DNA of 64,000 nucleotides from Mesorhabditis belari (GCA_958450365.1 CAUEEP010000939.1:620001-684000), one strand, 5' to 3'. Positions 53,769 through 64,000 are shown, numbered from the stretch's first letter. Translations and numbers: made by a program. Notes: generated from the letters alone by a model not told the origin.

Positions 53769-54344
53769 ATAAAACCCATTAAAGATCTAGAAAGGTTTAA
53801 AAATAACAAAGAGGAAAAACAGAGCGATTCTCAATAAAATGTTCGGTTATTAGGTAGGTGCATACAAACTTTACAATTTTTCAAACGTCTAGTAAAACGA
53901 ATGGCGCCACCAATAAAAATTTCTATTTGAATCATGAAAAAGATTGGGACTAAGGCCGTTTGGGAGGCAACAAAAATTTTCCCAAATGTAGTTTTTCTAG
54001 GGTAATTGATAGTGCTGATCACGAAAAAAAACATGTTTAAGTTAGGTTTTCAATTAAAAACATGCATATTCGAAAATATTAATAATCGGTTACTTCCATT
54101 TCCTTAATCTGTGTCGCATTAGCGCTGTTTGCTAGAAGCCTGAAGGCTTTACGTGTTTGTGGAGCCTATCAACGTTGGTCTAACACCGAACATCCATCGG
54201 CCACCTACACACAAACAGCCACCTGCACACAAAACCCGCTACCTTTAGGCTTTAGCGATCGTCGCGCTCCAAAGTGCTGCAGTCAGGTCACACGGGCGTC
54301 TGCGGCGCGATAGAGGTGCGGAGTCAAAGCCTAGATAAATACGA
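53769..54344. other. Upstream region of the AT-hook gene
   Basis: Contains the dispersed word AAATGTAGTTTTTCTAGGG (53985) also seen at 26475. A GC-richer block is at 54110-54320 with imperfect inverted words (GGCTTTACGTGTTTGTGG / CACACAAAACCCGCTACC). The promoter presumably lies here. No exon was seen. Confidence 0.35.
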
Positions 54345-54770
54345 GGGAAGAGAAGGCAAATTGCTCAAAAACGTCGCGTATTCGTTTTTAGTCTAGAAAT
54401 GGGGAAGGGGTAAACAAAGCAGGCTAATAGAGTTTATTAAGCAATGGTTGTAACGATTTCTAATTGGGTAACTTATAAAACCGGGAACATAGTCGAGTCA
54501 ACTCAACAACTAAACTTGACAACTACTGTAGCTGTAAAAAATTACAACCGACCGAATCGACTGATGGAGCCGGTAAAGTTGCAAATGTGACAAATGAAAA
54601 CTTTCGCCAACAGACCGAGAAACGAGCGTCAAAAGTTAAAATATTCAGGCAACAAGCTGACGTTGTTTTGTGGGCAGCTTTTTGTATAAAACGGGATTAC
54701 AGCTCCATGAGTAGCTTGCTAGATATTTTATCTTCAAAACTTTCCAACTTTGCTAAACTTATTGAAGTAA
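54345..54770. repeat. 420-bp direct repeat, copy 1
   Basis: Runs from GCGTATTCGTTTTTAGTCTA through CTAATTGGGTAACTTATAAA, ACCGAGAAACGAGCGTCAAA and CTTGCTAGATATTTTATC to AACTTATTGAAGT, and is about 92-95% like 61348-61770 on the same strand. A partial third copy (54775-54880) of the internal GACAAATGAAAA ... GACGTTGTTTTG part follows directly. Confidence 0.8.
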
Positions 54771-55636
54771 AGTTGCAAATTTGACAAATGAAAATTTGCG
54801 CCAACCGACCGAGAAACGAGCGTCAAAAGTTAAAATATTCAGGCAACAAGCAGACGTTGTTTTGTTTTCTGGGCTGGAAAACAAAAAATCCACCGATTGA
54901 TCTACAATTGGCTCTAAGTACAAAATGTTTATTATTCATTTTTCTATCTTTTTAAGTCAATCTCGGTTTACTTTCAAGCAAATTCGAGAGTGAAAACACG
55001 TGTTTTTCGTAAAAATCTTGAAAAGTCTCTACGAAGAAATTGGCTGAATCAATTTCTTTGAAAATTTTTCTATATACTGAACTTTTTGTGCTCTATCTTT
55101 TATCTATTGACACCAAGATAGGTTTCCTTAGTTAGAGTGTCTTCACATCATCGAGCCGTCGCCCTTTTTGACCACCCAACTTTACGCTCTTAAAAAAACA
55201 GCCAGACATGAGAAATTTTAAACCCGTTTTGATGTTATTTTATAGAAAAATAATTGGCCTTTCTAACGAAACAAACCGTAGTTCAATTGGTGCATTTATT
55301 GATTTTAAATGGTAATACGAAAAGGAACGAAAAGACTTATGCATCAACATAATACATTGCGATTTTGAAAAACAAACTCGGTCAAAATGGATAACCAATT
55401 TTTCTCGAAGGCAAATAATTCCCATGTAAAAAGTTGCAAAAAATCCCAGCGAGTTATAAAGTTTTCTTCAAAAGCACTTCAAAAAACATTCTCAGGTGCC
55501 AACTCAATCTTATGGTCTTACGACCGAGGATTACAACAAACAACAACAAAAGAACGAAGACCGATTCCTTACGAGAGCTTTCAAGAAGGATCCGAATTTG
55601 ACGTTGAACGATGAAGTAATTTTTTAAAAAATGAAC

Positions 55637-56614
55637 TCATAACAAAGTTATCATCTTTTCCGCATAAATTTTGACGTTGAGCCGCTTGTTCTCGACCTTA
55701 AAAAAGCTTTAACAGGTTTCACGAAACAAACTTACTGTGCGTCCAAAATCATCGGGATCAAAGATGAACTCATAGTAGTTGCAAGAAGTCGAGTCTGTCT
55801 TCTTGAGCAAGCGGAGGAACGTCTTTCGGATAAAATCAAGCTAAAATAATATTTGATCATTGTTAGAAATCAAAGCCAACTAACCTCAATGGTGACCAAT
55901 TGATCCTCACCCATGTTTTCACCTTTCTCCTAAAAATTGTCACATTACATAATGATTTACTCCTTTACTACCTTTTGCTCGAGAATCACCGCCGCTTCTT
56001 TCTTTTGTCGTTGTATTTGTTTATCCGTTTTCTCCTTCTTTTTCTTGGCAATCGTAGGTTGAAGTTCGGCATTGGTTAGAAGAGGGCGTCTAAAATTAAA
56101 AAGTTTCTTCAAGCTAAAAAGTTACGATCTTTTCCGCATAAATTTTGACGTTGAGTCGCTTGTCCGCTTGATGTTCCTAAAAATTTGTTTTCAAAAGACT
56201 TTAAACATGATTTACCTGCAACATTTTCACTCGCTCGCGCATCAAATGAACGTTTTCCACCATGTAGCACGCATCGAGGGCAACTTCTTTTCCCGACGAA
56301 AGCTAAAAGAAATGGAACTAGTAATGTTTCAAAAATCTTTACAAGCTTCAGATCTTCCGATGTCTCCTCGAGGTTGTTGACAATTTTAGCGTCAAGCACA
56401 TCCAACTTCTCTCCAGTTGCCACCCGTTCACCAGCATCTAAACAATAAGATTTAATCCTGGATTGGTTTATTGGAAAAGCAATATGAGGAAAACTCTACC
56501 TTTCATGAAATGAAGTAATTGATCGTACTTGACGCGCGTTTTCTTCTGGCGGGCAAATCGTTCGCCGAGTGACATGCACTTTACATCGTTCAAGATTTCG
56601 TTAGCGAGTCGATT
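55637..56614 (-). CDS. NSE4-like SMC5/6-complex subunit, abnormal and possibly non-functional
   Basis: NSE4 is the kleisin-like subunit bridging the SMC5/6 heads in DNA repair. From 56614 the exons read CMSLGERFARQKKTRVKYDQ, LLHFMKDAGERVATGEK, LDVLDAKIVNNLEETSEDL, GKEVALDACYMVENVHLM (similar in form to the NSE4 ALDAxxLV region), EHQADKRLNVKIYAEK, LLTNAELQPTIAKKK, then LDFIRKTFLRLLKK and NYYEFIFDPDDFGRTVEN, which fits the NSE4 C-terminal FEFVxDPxSFxxTVEN signature. Instead of the expected continuation it ends KRLNVKIYAEKMITLL and stop (55639), and this tail repeats the earlier exon at 56118-56165. The join after the KIYAEKI exon does not close in phase with visible sites. The N-terminus is also unclear: a tubulin fragment lies directly upstream in phase. 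I therefore call it NSE4-derived but doubt that it is intact. Confidence 0.6.
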
Positions 56615-56724
56615 CTAAAATTAAAGTATCATAAAAGACAAAGATAAATCTTATCAGTTCTAAAGTTGTTTTAAAAAATTAAAACAATAAAGACTAAAGA
56701 GCTTGAAGATTTCTTTTAAGATAC

Positions 56725-57045
56725 CTTCTCGGCCGAGATGAGTGGTGGATAGGTTGCCAATGGGAAATGGATCCAAGGATATGGCAGCAAGTTGGGCTGG
56801 AATTCGGTGAGGTCGACGCTGAGAGCACCATCAAAACGGAGAAGCAGTGATAGACGAGGTCACCTAAATATATAAATACATGCTTGCATAAACAAAATGT
56901 GACCAGATTTATGCAAATAAAGTGCAAACCGTGAGATAATGCGATTCAATTTGGCGTAGCTAGGGCGCCCAACATTCAAGTTGCGTTGACAGATGTGGTA
57001 GATGGCTTCGTTGTCGACTATGAAGGAGCAGTCAGAGTGTTCCAT
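56725..57045 (-). pseudogene. Alpha-tubulin gene fragment (two exons), broken
   Basis: Exon a (57045-56930) reads [20 protein letters not shown] then [18 protein letters not shown]. Exon b (56863-56725) reads VTSSITAS, then after a shift [20 protein letters not shown] and [19 protein letters not shown]. Both match the mid part of alpha-tubulin (about residues 195-280), with no other tubulin exon nearby. Near 56840 two bases are missing (GCTTCTCCG where GCTTCTCTCCG is expected), which shifts the frame, and the a-b join gives CGG TGA. It is a pseudogene fragment. It is spliced-looking towards the NSE4-like exons: ISAEK ends in phase 0 and the next exon at 56614 starts in phase 0. Confidence 0.75.
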
Positions 57046-57462
57046 TTACATTTACATTTAAAAAAATAAATTTCTTGGAACTCGAAAAGTGAATTGACAA
57101 CACGCGTTTTAAACATCAAATTCATGATCAGCGCATCGATTACCCCGAGAAAGGGAAGAGGGTTGCAATGCTCCAGGCATTTTCCGGTTTTACGAACACA
57201 CGGGGATTTCACTCTCGATTGATTTAGAACCAGAAGATTTGGCAAAGCACAAGACAAAATTTCAAACTTCGATTTCAAGATTGTGAACTTTTAAAAATGT
57301 AGTTGCTGCATTTGCCTGATTTTATGCGTTTTCATAAATACCGATCAACGATAACAAAATTTATCTAGGTGCACTATGTAAAAAGTTTAAGAAACAGGTA
57401 AGAAAAAGTAAGAGTAAGAAATAGAACAGTCTGTACAAAATAAAAGTAAACCCGGCAATATT
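57046..57462. other. Spacer between Argonaute stop and tubulin fragment
   Basis: AT-rich; a minus-strand frame (57278-57018) shows no recognised motif. Probably Argonaute 3'UTR plus the duplication breakpoint. Confidence 0.4.
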
Positions 57463-60400
57463 CTAAGAGTTGTAACGGACATTTGAAAGTGGCTTCTTCG
57501 AGTAGGTCAAATCGCGATTCGCAGCCTCCACATTTTCTGGTCCCAAACCCGAAGACGATACATCACCACTAAAAAGAAAACCATGAATATCTTATTTGCA
57601 ACTTTGAAAAGGCTATAGATCAAAACTCACTAATGCACTTTATAATTGTTGCTTCCTCGCTTTGCACATTCTCCAGCCACCTTGAGAACAACGGGGATCG
57701 AGATGGTCATGCTGACAATGCCATGTCCAAATGTGAGAGCATAAGTGAATTCTAAACAAACATTGAATGAACAGCAAACTCAGACCAACTTACCCTGAAT
57801 CACATCCATAGTCAAAAGCGTGTCCTTGGTGGTGCCGTTCTTGATGACAGTGTACCTCGGAGTTTTTGCTGTACCCTAGAATTCATAAATTAAAATGCAA
57901 ACTCAGACATATATTTACTTGGAAGGCACTGTGAGCAGTGAGGAAGAACTCGTTGCGCAAAGCTGAGACGATTCCTTTGTCGACGACCGTTCCAGGCATG
58001 ATGTTTTGTTCGGCCGGCTTACCTCCTCCAGGTTGTGGCTTGTAGAGACGGTGAACGTGATCTTTGTTCACAGCGATCATCACGAGTTCCGGCTTGTACT
58101 TGCCACCGCTCATCTCATCGCAAGTCTTGTAGAAGAGAGGCAATTCCTCATTGACCAACTAAAAGCAGTTTGCTGAGAAATTAAACAAAACAAAACTCAC
58201 GGTGGGATATTGGCCTTCAGAGGCGCCATTGCGGTAGATGATGACAAGGCCAGGGGGAGCGCCACGAGCTGCTTTGAAACGCGTAATGGCCTCATTGAAG
58301 ACTTCTTTCATGTAGATGCCGATTTCAGATTGATCGTCGCTTGCACGCGGTTGAATGTACTTGTAGTCACCGACGAAGACCTGCGGTTGGGCGGTAATGT
58401 TGGCTGACCATCCGAGTACGCTGGGCATCGATGGCTCCTTTCCAGGCAAAGACGGTCCCGGATGGGTGAACTAAACAAGAAAAGATTCTACTTACATTTG
58501 GTCTTACAAGTGACTCACCTCGATTCCCAAAAACAAGACCCTTTGGTCAAAGCGTTGATCAACGACCATGTGGTTGAGACCGCCATTCTATAATTGAATT
58601 AATTACCATCGTCTAAGGAACCAAACCTTCATGTTCATCTTTTGAACAATGTTCTTCATGGTGTCGCGCTTGGAAGTTTCGAACACTTTGGAGAACTTGA
58701 GATCCTGTGTGAGGATCTGGTATTTCTGCTCGAAAGCTTTGATGGCATCTAAAAGCTTTGAAAGTTTTAACCAAGGAATCAAAGTATAACCGTGGCACTT
58801 TAGCTGATCCGATTGAACGAACAGAATGAACTTGATGGCGTCTTGTCGTGCGCTGACGAACGCCTCTTCGATCTAAAGCCAAGTTCTTTTTCAAGTTCAA
58901 GAGAAATTCATTTTTTGATTACCTTGTATTGGTCAACCCTCTTGTAGCGATGAGCTTCAAAAGCCATTCCGAATTGCTTGCCAGTGTTTACAAGCGTAGA
59001 GATGAGGTTGTTGATCATACTCTCCTTTTTTGAGTCGTTTTGTGAAAGCAGCGCAAAGACGGTCCAATTCTTGACCGATGCGGGCACAAAGAAGAGTTCA
59101 TTGTTCCATCGGCACTAAATCCATTGGCACAATTAAAGAGGAAGTGTTTTGAAACTAACATTTCCCATAACGGCCGGAGAGTTCTTCTTGTCGCGGATCG
59201 TTGGAACTGGTAGAATTCGTCCTGGAACGGTCATCGCCTTCTCTCCAATTGTGACTCCTGCCGCCACAAAGTTGGGGTTTTTTGATCCAGGTGCAACGGC
59301 AACAGCTCGGCTCACTTGATCCGTTTGTTGCAGACGAGTTGATGGAGCAACGGCGCATGCCTAAAACAATCATACTTTATCAAAGTTTCAATGAACGAAC
59401 TCTGATCTGGATTTGCATTTGAGCCGGCGTCTGTTGTCCAAAGGTAACGCGTTGATTGGGAGCGACTATCAGGAGCTCCATCGGGAAGAAAGAACCTCTA
59501 TTTGAGCCGATCACGGGCAGATTCGGAAACCTAAACGAAATTGATCTTTTTGCAAACAAGAATTTCCTTACTTCAGGTTTAGCTTGTATTTGTTGGCAAA
59601 GTAGGTGCTGACGAGAGTTTCTTTATCATCGATGACAAATTTGGCTTGCGATGCAGGAAGGCCCAACCCCCTGGCAGAAAAAGATACATTCTTTTCTCCC
59701 AAGTAAGTGGTTTGGAGGACCAGACCTAAAAATCAGATAAATAAATATAAGTAATAAGTCAGACTAAAATATCCAGACTCTTATATGGCTTATTATTAAT
59801 TTGATTCGTACCTTTGATTGCCGCGGCCACAATCTTCTTGGTTGATTGATTATTGAGGCACCGAGCAACATCGTTTACTCCACAATCAAGGATTGCGGCG
59901 ACTTTCTCATGAACCGGTTGATTGTCGTTGTGGAAAGCGGCTTTTGCAACTAAATAACAATACCGTTAAGCAGAAAATAAATCAACCAACCATCCACTGT
60001 GATCACTGGCACTGGCTTTCCATTGCTTCCTTCGAGAAGCTTCACCGACTTCGAAGCTCCAACGCCCATGTATTTGCCTTCGGGCAGCGATGGCAAGTCC
60101 CTTCCTTGAAAGCCGCACGAGGAGGGATCGTAGAGGAAGATGTTGTTGTTGCCATAAACAATGAAAGAGCCCGGCGTGAAGAAGGCGACTTGCGATGTGA
60201 GCACATTGAGGAATTCCAGGATTTCCTTCGAGTCTCCACGAGAAACATCATTTGATGATAACTAAAAAAATGTTACAAGATTGTATTTGTGTAAATTATA
60301 ACTTGATATCCCTCAGTGACCGGCTTGACGATAATTTGTACTTCGATGAGATCGGGCTTCGGCGAATAGTCGATCTTCTTCAGTTCACCTTGGCTCAACT

Positions 60401-61067
60401 TGATCTCCATCCTCACGAGCTTCTTTGTCGAGAACATGATGGCAGCACGATCATAGACCATTTCAGCGAGTGGAGGCAACTTCTTCGACGCGGCCAGATG
60501 CTTGAAGAGGATGACCGTCTTCTGCTTGCGCTCTTGTTCCAAATAACTAATCCAATCGTACTTTGAAATCAAAATGGTAATTTACTCGTCTTTAGTTTGT
60601 TTAACCAGCTCCTTCTCCTTGATTCCTCCATCTTTCCCCGGGTAGAGTTCGTTCATGCGCACGTCATACTTGTAGATGGACACGTTAGGCTTGATGGCGA
60701 GCCTAAAAATGCGATTTGAAAAACTTTTTGAAAAACATACTCAATTGAGTTCGTACGAACATTGGAGGCTTGTCCCGCCTTTCCCGCCGGCATCTTCGGT
60801 GCGAATCCATGCGATGTTTCGATCTAAAATAAAAAAGTTCGAGCTTCTAGAAGAGATTATTTTAATGCATAACTAAAAACTACACACCCATCAAAGCTGA
60901 AAACAAGAAAATGATGGCCACTTATGATCTTACTTTCTAGCTATTTCTTTTTTTCAGTTCCATGACCGAGCTTTGCGTTGTTAACGTAACGTATGCATGG
61001 TGCGTACAAAAAGAAAAGTCACCCTCAAATTCTCCAATCCTTGAGTGATTCCTGATGAGGAGGCCAT
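57463..61067 (-). CDS. WAGO-type Argonaute, predicted slicer-dead (about 950 aa)
   Basis: Argonautes bind small RNAs and silence matching transcripts; worm-specific WAGOs use 22G secondary siRNAs. Exon 1 (61067-61023) encodes MASSSGITQGLENLR and joins in phase to IETSHGFAPKMPAGKAG. Domains in order: N-terminal domain (AIKPNVSIYKYDVRMNE, VILFKHLAASKKLPP), linker (FFTPGSFIVYGNNNIF), PAZ ending LKFPNLPVIGSNRGSFFPME and LLIVAPNQRVTFGQQTPAQ (the latter wording is typical of WAGOs), MID (CRWNNELFFVPASVKN), and PIWI (LFLGIEFTHPGPSLPG, LVIIYRNGASEGQYP, ELVMIAVNKDHVHRLYK, GTVVDKGIVSALRNEFFL). In the PIWI catalytic set the first Asp is Glu (GIEFTHP instead of GADVTHP) and the second Asp is Asn (YRNG instead of YRDG), so RNA cleavage is unlikely. 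The last exon ends DLTYSKKPLSNVRYNS. Introns are 40-50 bp. It lies downstream of a 420-bp direct repeat copy. The exact WAGO member cannot be named from sequence alone. Confidence 0.88.
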
Positions 61068-61347
61068 TGTTCGTGCCGAGTTTCGAAATTGTAAAGTTTT
61101 CTAAAAAGATAATAATGATAAAGATATATTAAAGATAAATAATGAAGATTTGACAATGCAAAAAAAAGCATGAAAGTCAAAGTCGGAGACATAGGTTGCG
61201 GTCGGGAATACAGCTACACCGACAAGTAAGTATCCCATTGCCGTTTCTCCAACTGGACGAGTTGGAGAAAGGAAAATAGCTAGTAAAGAGCCGAGACTTG
61301 GGTTGTTCGATAAAAACATAGGAGGGGGGAAAGCTAGGAGGGGAACG
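61068..61347. other. Argonaute upstream region
   Basis: A minus-strand open frame (61319-61101, rich in hydrophobic residues, MGYLLVGVAVFPTATYV) is not joined to the Argonaute in phase by any clear splice pair. It may be a 5' exon of another gene or chance. The promoter is expected here. Confidence 0.35.
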
Positions 61348-61770
61348 AGGGCAACTTGCTGAAAAACATCGCGTATTCGTTTTTAGTCTAGAAAAGTGGA
61401 AGGGGAAAACAAAAGCAGGCTAATAAACAGAGTTGAATTAAGCAATGGTTGTAACGATTTCTAATTGGGTAACTTATAAAACCGGGAACATAGTCGAGTC
61501 AACTAAACAACTAAACTTAACAACTACTGTACTTGTAACAAATTACAACCGATCGGATCGACTGATGGAGCCAATAGAGTTCCAAAAGTGACAAATGAAA
61601 ACTTTGGCCAACAGACCGAGAAACGAGCGTCAAAAGTTAAAATATTCAGGCAACAAGCTGACGTTGTTTTGTGGGCAGCTTTTGTATAAAACGGGATTAT
61701 AGCTCCATTAGTAGCTTGCTAGATATTTTATCTTCAAAACTTTCCAACTTTGCTAAACTTATTGAAGTGG
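61348..61770. repeat. 420-bp direct repeat, copy 2
   Basis: Matches 54345-54770 in the same orientation; breakpoints near GGCAACTTGCTGAAAAAC and AACTTATTGAAGTGG. The two copies bracket the NSE4-like, tubulin and Argonaute loci. Confidence 0.8.
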
Positions 61771-61897
61771 AACGCTTGATGGATTCACTGATTTTTCCCA
61801 GTTGAATTAGTGAAAACAGAGAAATGGGAAACGTTTTTGTTTGGATGGCTAAAGAGAGTGAGATGTTTGCAGAAAATTGTCACTCTTCTCTTCACTT

Positions 61898-62325
61898 GCT
61901 TGTCGATATTATCCATACAAACAGCAAGCTCATGTTTGAACGTTCAGCTCTCGGTTTCTAGAACAGCTATCAATCTGCAAATTGTTTCATTGGAAAGTCA
62001 AGAATGTCAGCTTTTGATTGCTATTTTATACAATAGCGACTTTTAATGAGCAAGCATCTAATAAACCATATCGATACTTGCCAATATCGATAAGCTATTG
62101 ATAAGTATCGATAAGCTTATCGATATTTGAGTATCGATAAGTATTGATAAGCTTTTTAAGGTACTCACCGAGGAGAATTTGCTATGTTTGAGATAGCAAT
62201 CAAAAGCTGACATTCTTGACTTTCCAATGAAACAATTTGCAGATTTATAGCTATCCTAGAAACCGAGATCTGAACGGTCAAACAGGAGCTTGTCGTTTAT
62301 ATCGATAATATCGATAAGCAAGTCT
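61898..62325. mobile_element. Palindromic element, arms about 140 bp, loop about 150 bp
   Basis: The left arm has CTTGCTTGTCGATATTATCC, AGCTCTCGGTTTCTAGAACA, ATTGTTTCATTGGAAAGTCA and AGAATGTCAGCTTTTGATTG. The right arm is the reverse complement with CAATCAAAAGCTGACATTCT, TGACTTTCCAATGAAACAAT and GCTATCCTAGAAACCGAGAT. The loop contains ATCGATAAGTATTGATAAGC repeats. An open frame (61810-62046) crosses the left arm and is not supported as a gene. Confidence 0.78.
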
Positions 62326-62461
62326 AATCAGGACTCTTTTACTTAAAATTTCAGCATAAGCTTATTGATCAGCAAGCATTTTATTCTACAAGAGCCATTT
62401 ATTTGTTCCATTTGTTTTGTTCACTTGAGTTCTACAAGCCTAATAATTGGGGTAACTTGGC

Positions 62462-62580
62462 ACTTTGTGCTGAAAATTTGTAACTACACCTTCTGAATTC
62501 TTCATTTTTCTTACAACAATGTGAGAAAATAGTGCACTAGAAAGGATGCGTTTACAGATTTAGGCTCAAAGTACACAGCA
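62462..62580. repeat. Hairpin-family repeat copy
   Basis: CTTTGTGCTGAAAATTTGTA and ACTACACCTTCTGAATTCTT at the left, then AGTGCACTAGAAAGGATGCG and TTTACAGATTTAGGCTCAAA at the right; the same family as 14175 and 29870. Confidence 0.65.
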
Positions 62581-63375
62581 AGCTAGTTTTCGAAATAATT
62601 TGCAAGAAAATATCTAAAAGCTACTAAAACTATATAAAAGCGCTCATAGAACGCATCCATAAATCTCTGGGAACGGGCAAAAAAAACTGAACTTTTCTCT
62701 AGAAACGGTGACCTTCTCACAATCATATCATTTCCATTTTAAGAAAATGAGCAAAAAGAGAGCTCATCTTCTCATTTTGATAAAATTTATCTTTACTAAT
62801 AGTGTGTAAGACTTTTTGAATGGCTTTTTACTTCTAGTTTACCCAACAGTCACTTATTTGTCATTAGCCGATTTATCAGTCTAATTTCTATTGAATTTGG
62901 ACAATTTTTACCATTTGTAAATCCTTTTTGTAGAATTGAATTTACAAATTTTTTTTTACAATTTTTGTTTACAATTTGCAAATTCTAACTCTAGAAATTT
63001 AATTTCTAAAAATTGTTCTATTGTTTTTCAGGCCATAAAGCCAAACCCAGCTAGAGAGACTCGCTTTGGAATTTAGGTCAACTTCTATCAAAAAAGGCAC
63101 TAAAATGAGACTTTTGAGGGATTTGGGGGGAAAGTTTGACGAGTGGTAAAGTGATGGTTAGAAATAGAGGTGGAAAGGGATGTTCTTTTTGGGATTTTTT
63201 TTTCTATTCTAGTGGATCGGGGGGACAGGGAGGTGGTAGACAATGGAGAGGCACGGACGGCTCCCCCATTCACAACAATTCCGATTTCGATCAGCCAAAA
63301 AAAAGCAAAGATCTATTCATTTTCTTTTCTATCCTTGTTTGTATTACTTTTACTTTTATTTTTTTGTTTACTTAT
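62581..63375. other. Intergenic DNA
   Basis: AT-rich. Frames at 63136-63441 have low-complexity ends and no splice or domain support. Confidence 0.35.
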
Positions 63376-63490
63376 TACTTATATTGTTTTTATAAGTTAT
63401 TTTATATTGTTTTTATAACTTATTTTATATTGTTTTTATAACTTATTTTGTATTGTTTTTATAACTTATTTTATATTGTTTTTATAAGCT
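63376..63490. repeat. TTGTTTTTATAACTTATTTT minisatellite (24 bp)
   Basis: About 5 units of ATTGTTTTTATAACTTATTT + TATA; small variants. Confidence 0.85.
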
Positions 63491-63807
63491 TTATAGCCAG
63501 TTTCCCGGCTTTAAAGCGCCCTAAACTTTTCAAAGGTTACTAACAGTCAAACAATGCTTAGTTCTTTGGGTTTAAAAAGGTTTATTGTACTAATTCTATT
63601 CTATATTCTTTCTATTTTATACGATTTATTCTGCTAATACTATTCTAGTTGATTTTTAAGAGAAATTCATCAAAATCGATCATCAAAAAAAATTGGCCAA
63701 ATCTCAACTTTAACGTTTATGGCTGATATTCGAGTATAATGTTGGTCTAGTGAAAATAAGTGAATTCCAAAAAGATAACCGTCTCCTGATGCTAAGATAA
63801 AAGCTAT

Positions 63808-63955
63808 AGATGAGTATTCTATAGATGGGTATTCTACAGTTGGGTATTCTACAGATAGGTATTCTATAGATGGGTATTCTATAGATAGATATTCTACAGT
63901 TGGGTACTCTACAGATAGGTATTCTACAGTTGGGTATTCTACAGTTGGGTATTCA
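63808..63955. repeat. 15-bp minisatellite TCTACAGTTGGGTAT
   Basis: About 10 units of TCTACAGTTGGGTAT/TCTATAGATGGGTAT/TCTACAGATAGGTAT. The EYPTVEYLS-type frame is an artefact of a 15-bp unit. Confidence 0.9.
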
Positions 63956-64000
63956 AAAACCCTCGCGTTTCTGAAATGAACGATCCAGCAGTGCACTCTG

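Noticed and set aside
56930..57045. A working alpha-tubulin gene
   Set aside because: Only the middle third is present, with a 2-bp deletion and a stop at the exon join.
61810..62046. 78-aa frame with hydrophobic middle
   Set aside because: It runs into one arm of a long palindrome and has no splice or domain evidence.

Overview
The window looks like a chromosome segment from a free-living or parasitic rhabditid-type nematode, though not an obvious stretch of C. elegans. Genes have very short introns (about 38-50 bp) ending in TTTTAG or TTTCAG. Some start codons lie directly behind such an acceptor, as in spliced-leader trans-splicing. There is a WAGO-type Argonaute, and the intergenic DNA is AT-rich and crowded with foldback (MITE-like) repeats, minisatellites and tRNA-derived repeats. 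No bacterial, plasmid or viral gene organisation was seen.

Layout. 0-3 kb: the C-terminal half of a condensin SMC4 gene (+), with a MITE in its last intron. 3.3-7.9 kb: two tiny genes on the minus strand that encode secreted proteins of about 63 residues; the second has a 1.6-kb intron holding two minisatellites. 8.1-9.5 kb: a mariner-like (DD37D) transposase ORF with a MITE in its leader. 9.8-12.9 kb: a foldback element fused to a 5'-truncated copy of an AT-hook protein gene. 13-33 kb: essentially gene-free, made of foldback repeats, tRNA-derived SINE heads and minisatellites. 33.6-49.1 kb: one leucine-rich-repeat transmembrane receptor gene (+, 13 exons, 607 residues). Its second intron is about 7 kb and holds three composite elements made of two divergent tRNA-like units. 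50.2-53.75 kb: the complete AT-hook gene (-), the intact inverted partner of the 10-12.8 kb copy. 55.6-57.05 kb: an alpha-tubulin gene fragment, broken, joined to an NSE4-like (SMC5/6 complex) gene that is itself odd at its C-terminus (-). 57.5-61.07 kb: a WAGO-type Argonaute (-) whose visible PIWI catalytic aspartates are replaced. 61.3-64 kb: a 420-bp direct repeat of the 54.3-kb segment, a long palindrome and more minisatellites.

The real genes cover chromosome structure (SMC4, NSE4-like), small-RNA silencing (Argonaute), a cell-surface LRR receptor, an AT-hook DNA-binding protein and small secreted proteins. They do not form an operon with one obvious role. The most unusual content is structural: (1) divergent paired tRNA-like elements found three times in one intron, two of them homologous and in opposite orientation; (2) an inverted gene duplication with one live and one decaying copy, whose breakpoint lies in a foldback element; (3) the tubulin/NSE4 patchwork locus; (4) a minisatellite that appears to have grown inside a foldback repeat. 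All gene models are read by eye from splice signals and reading phase; no search or alignment was run.
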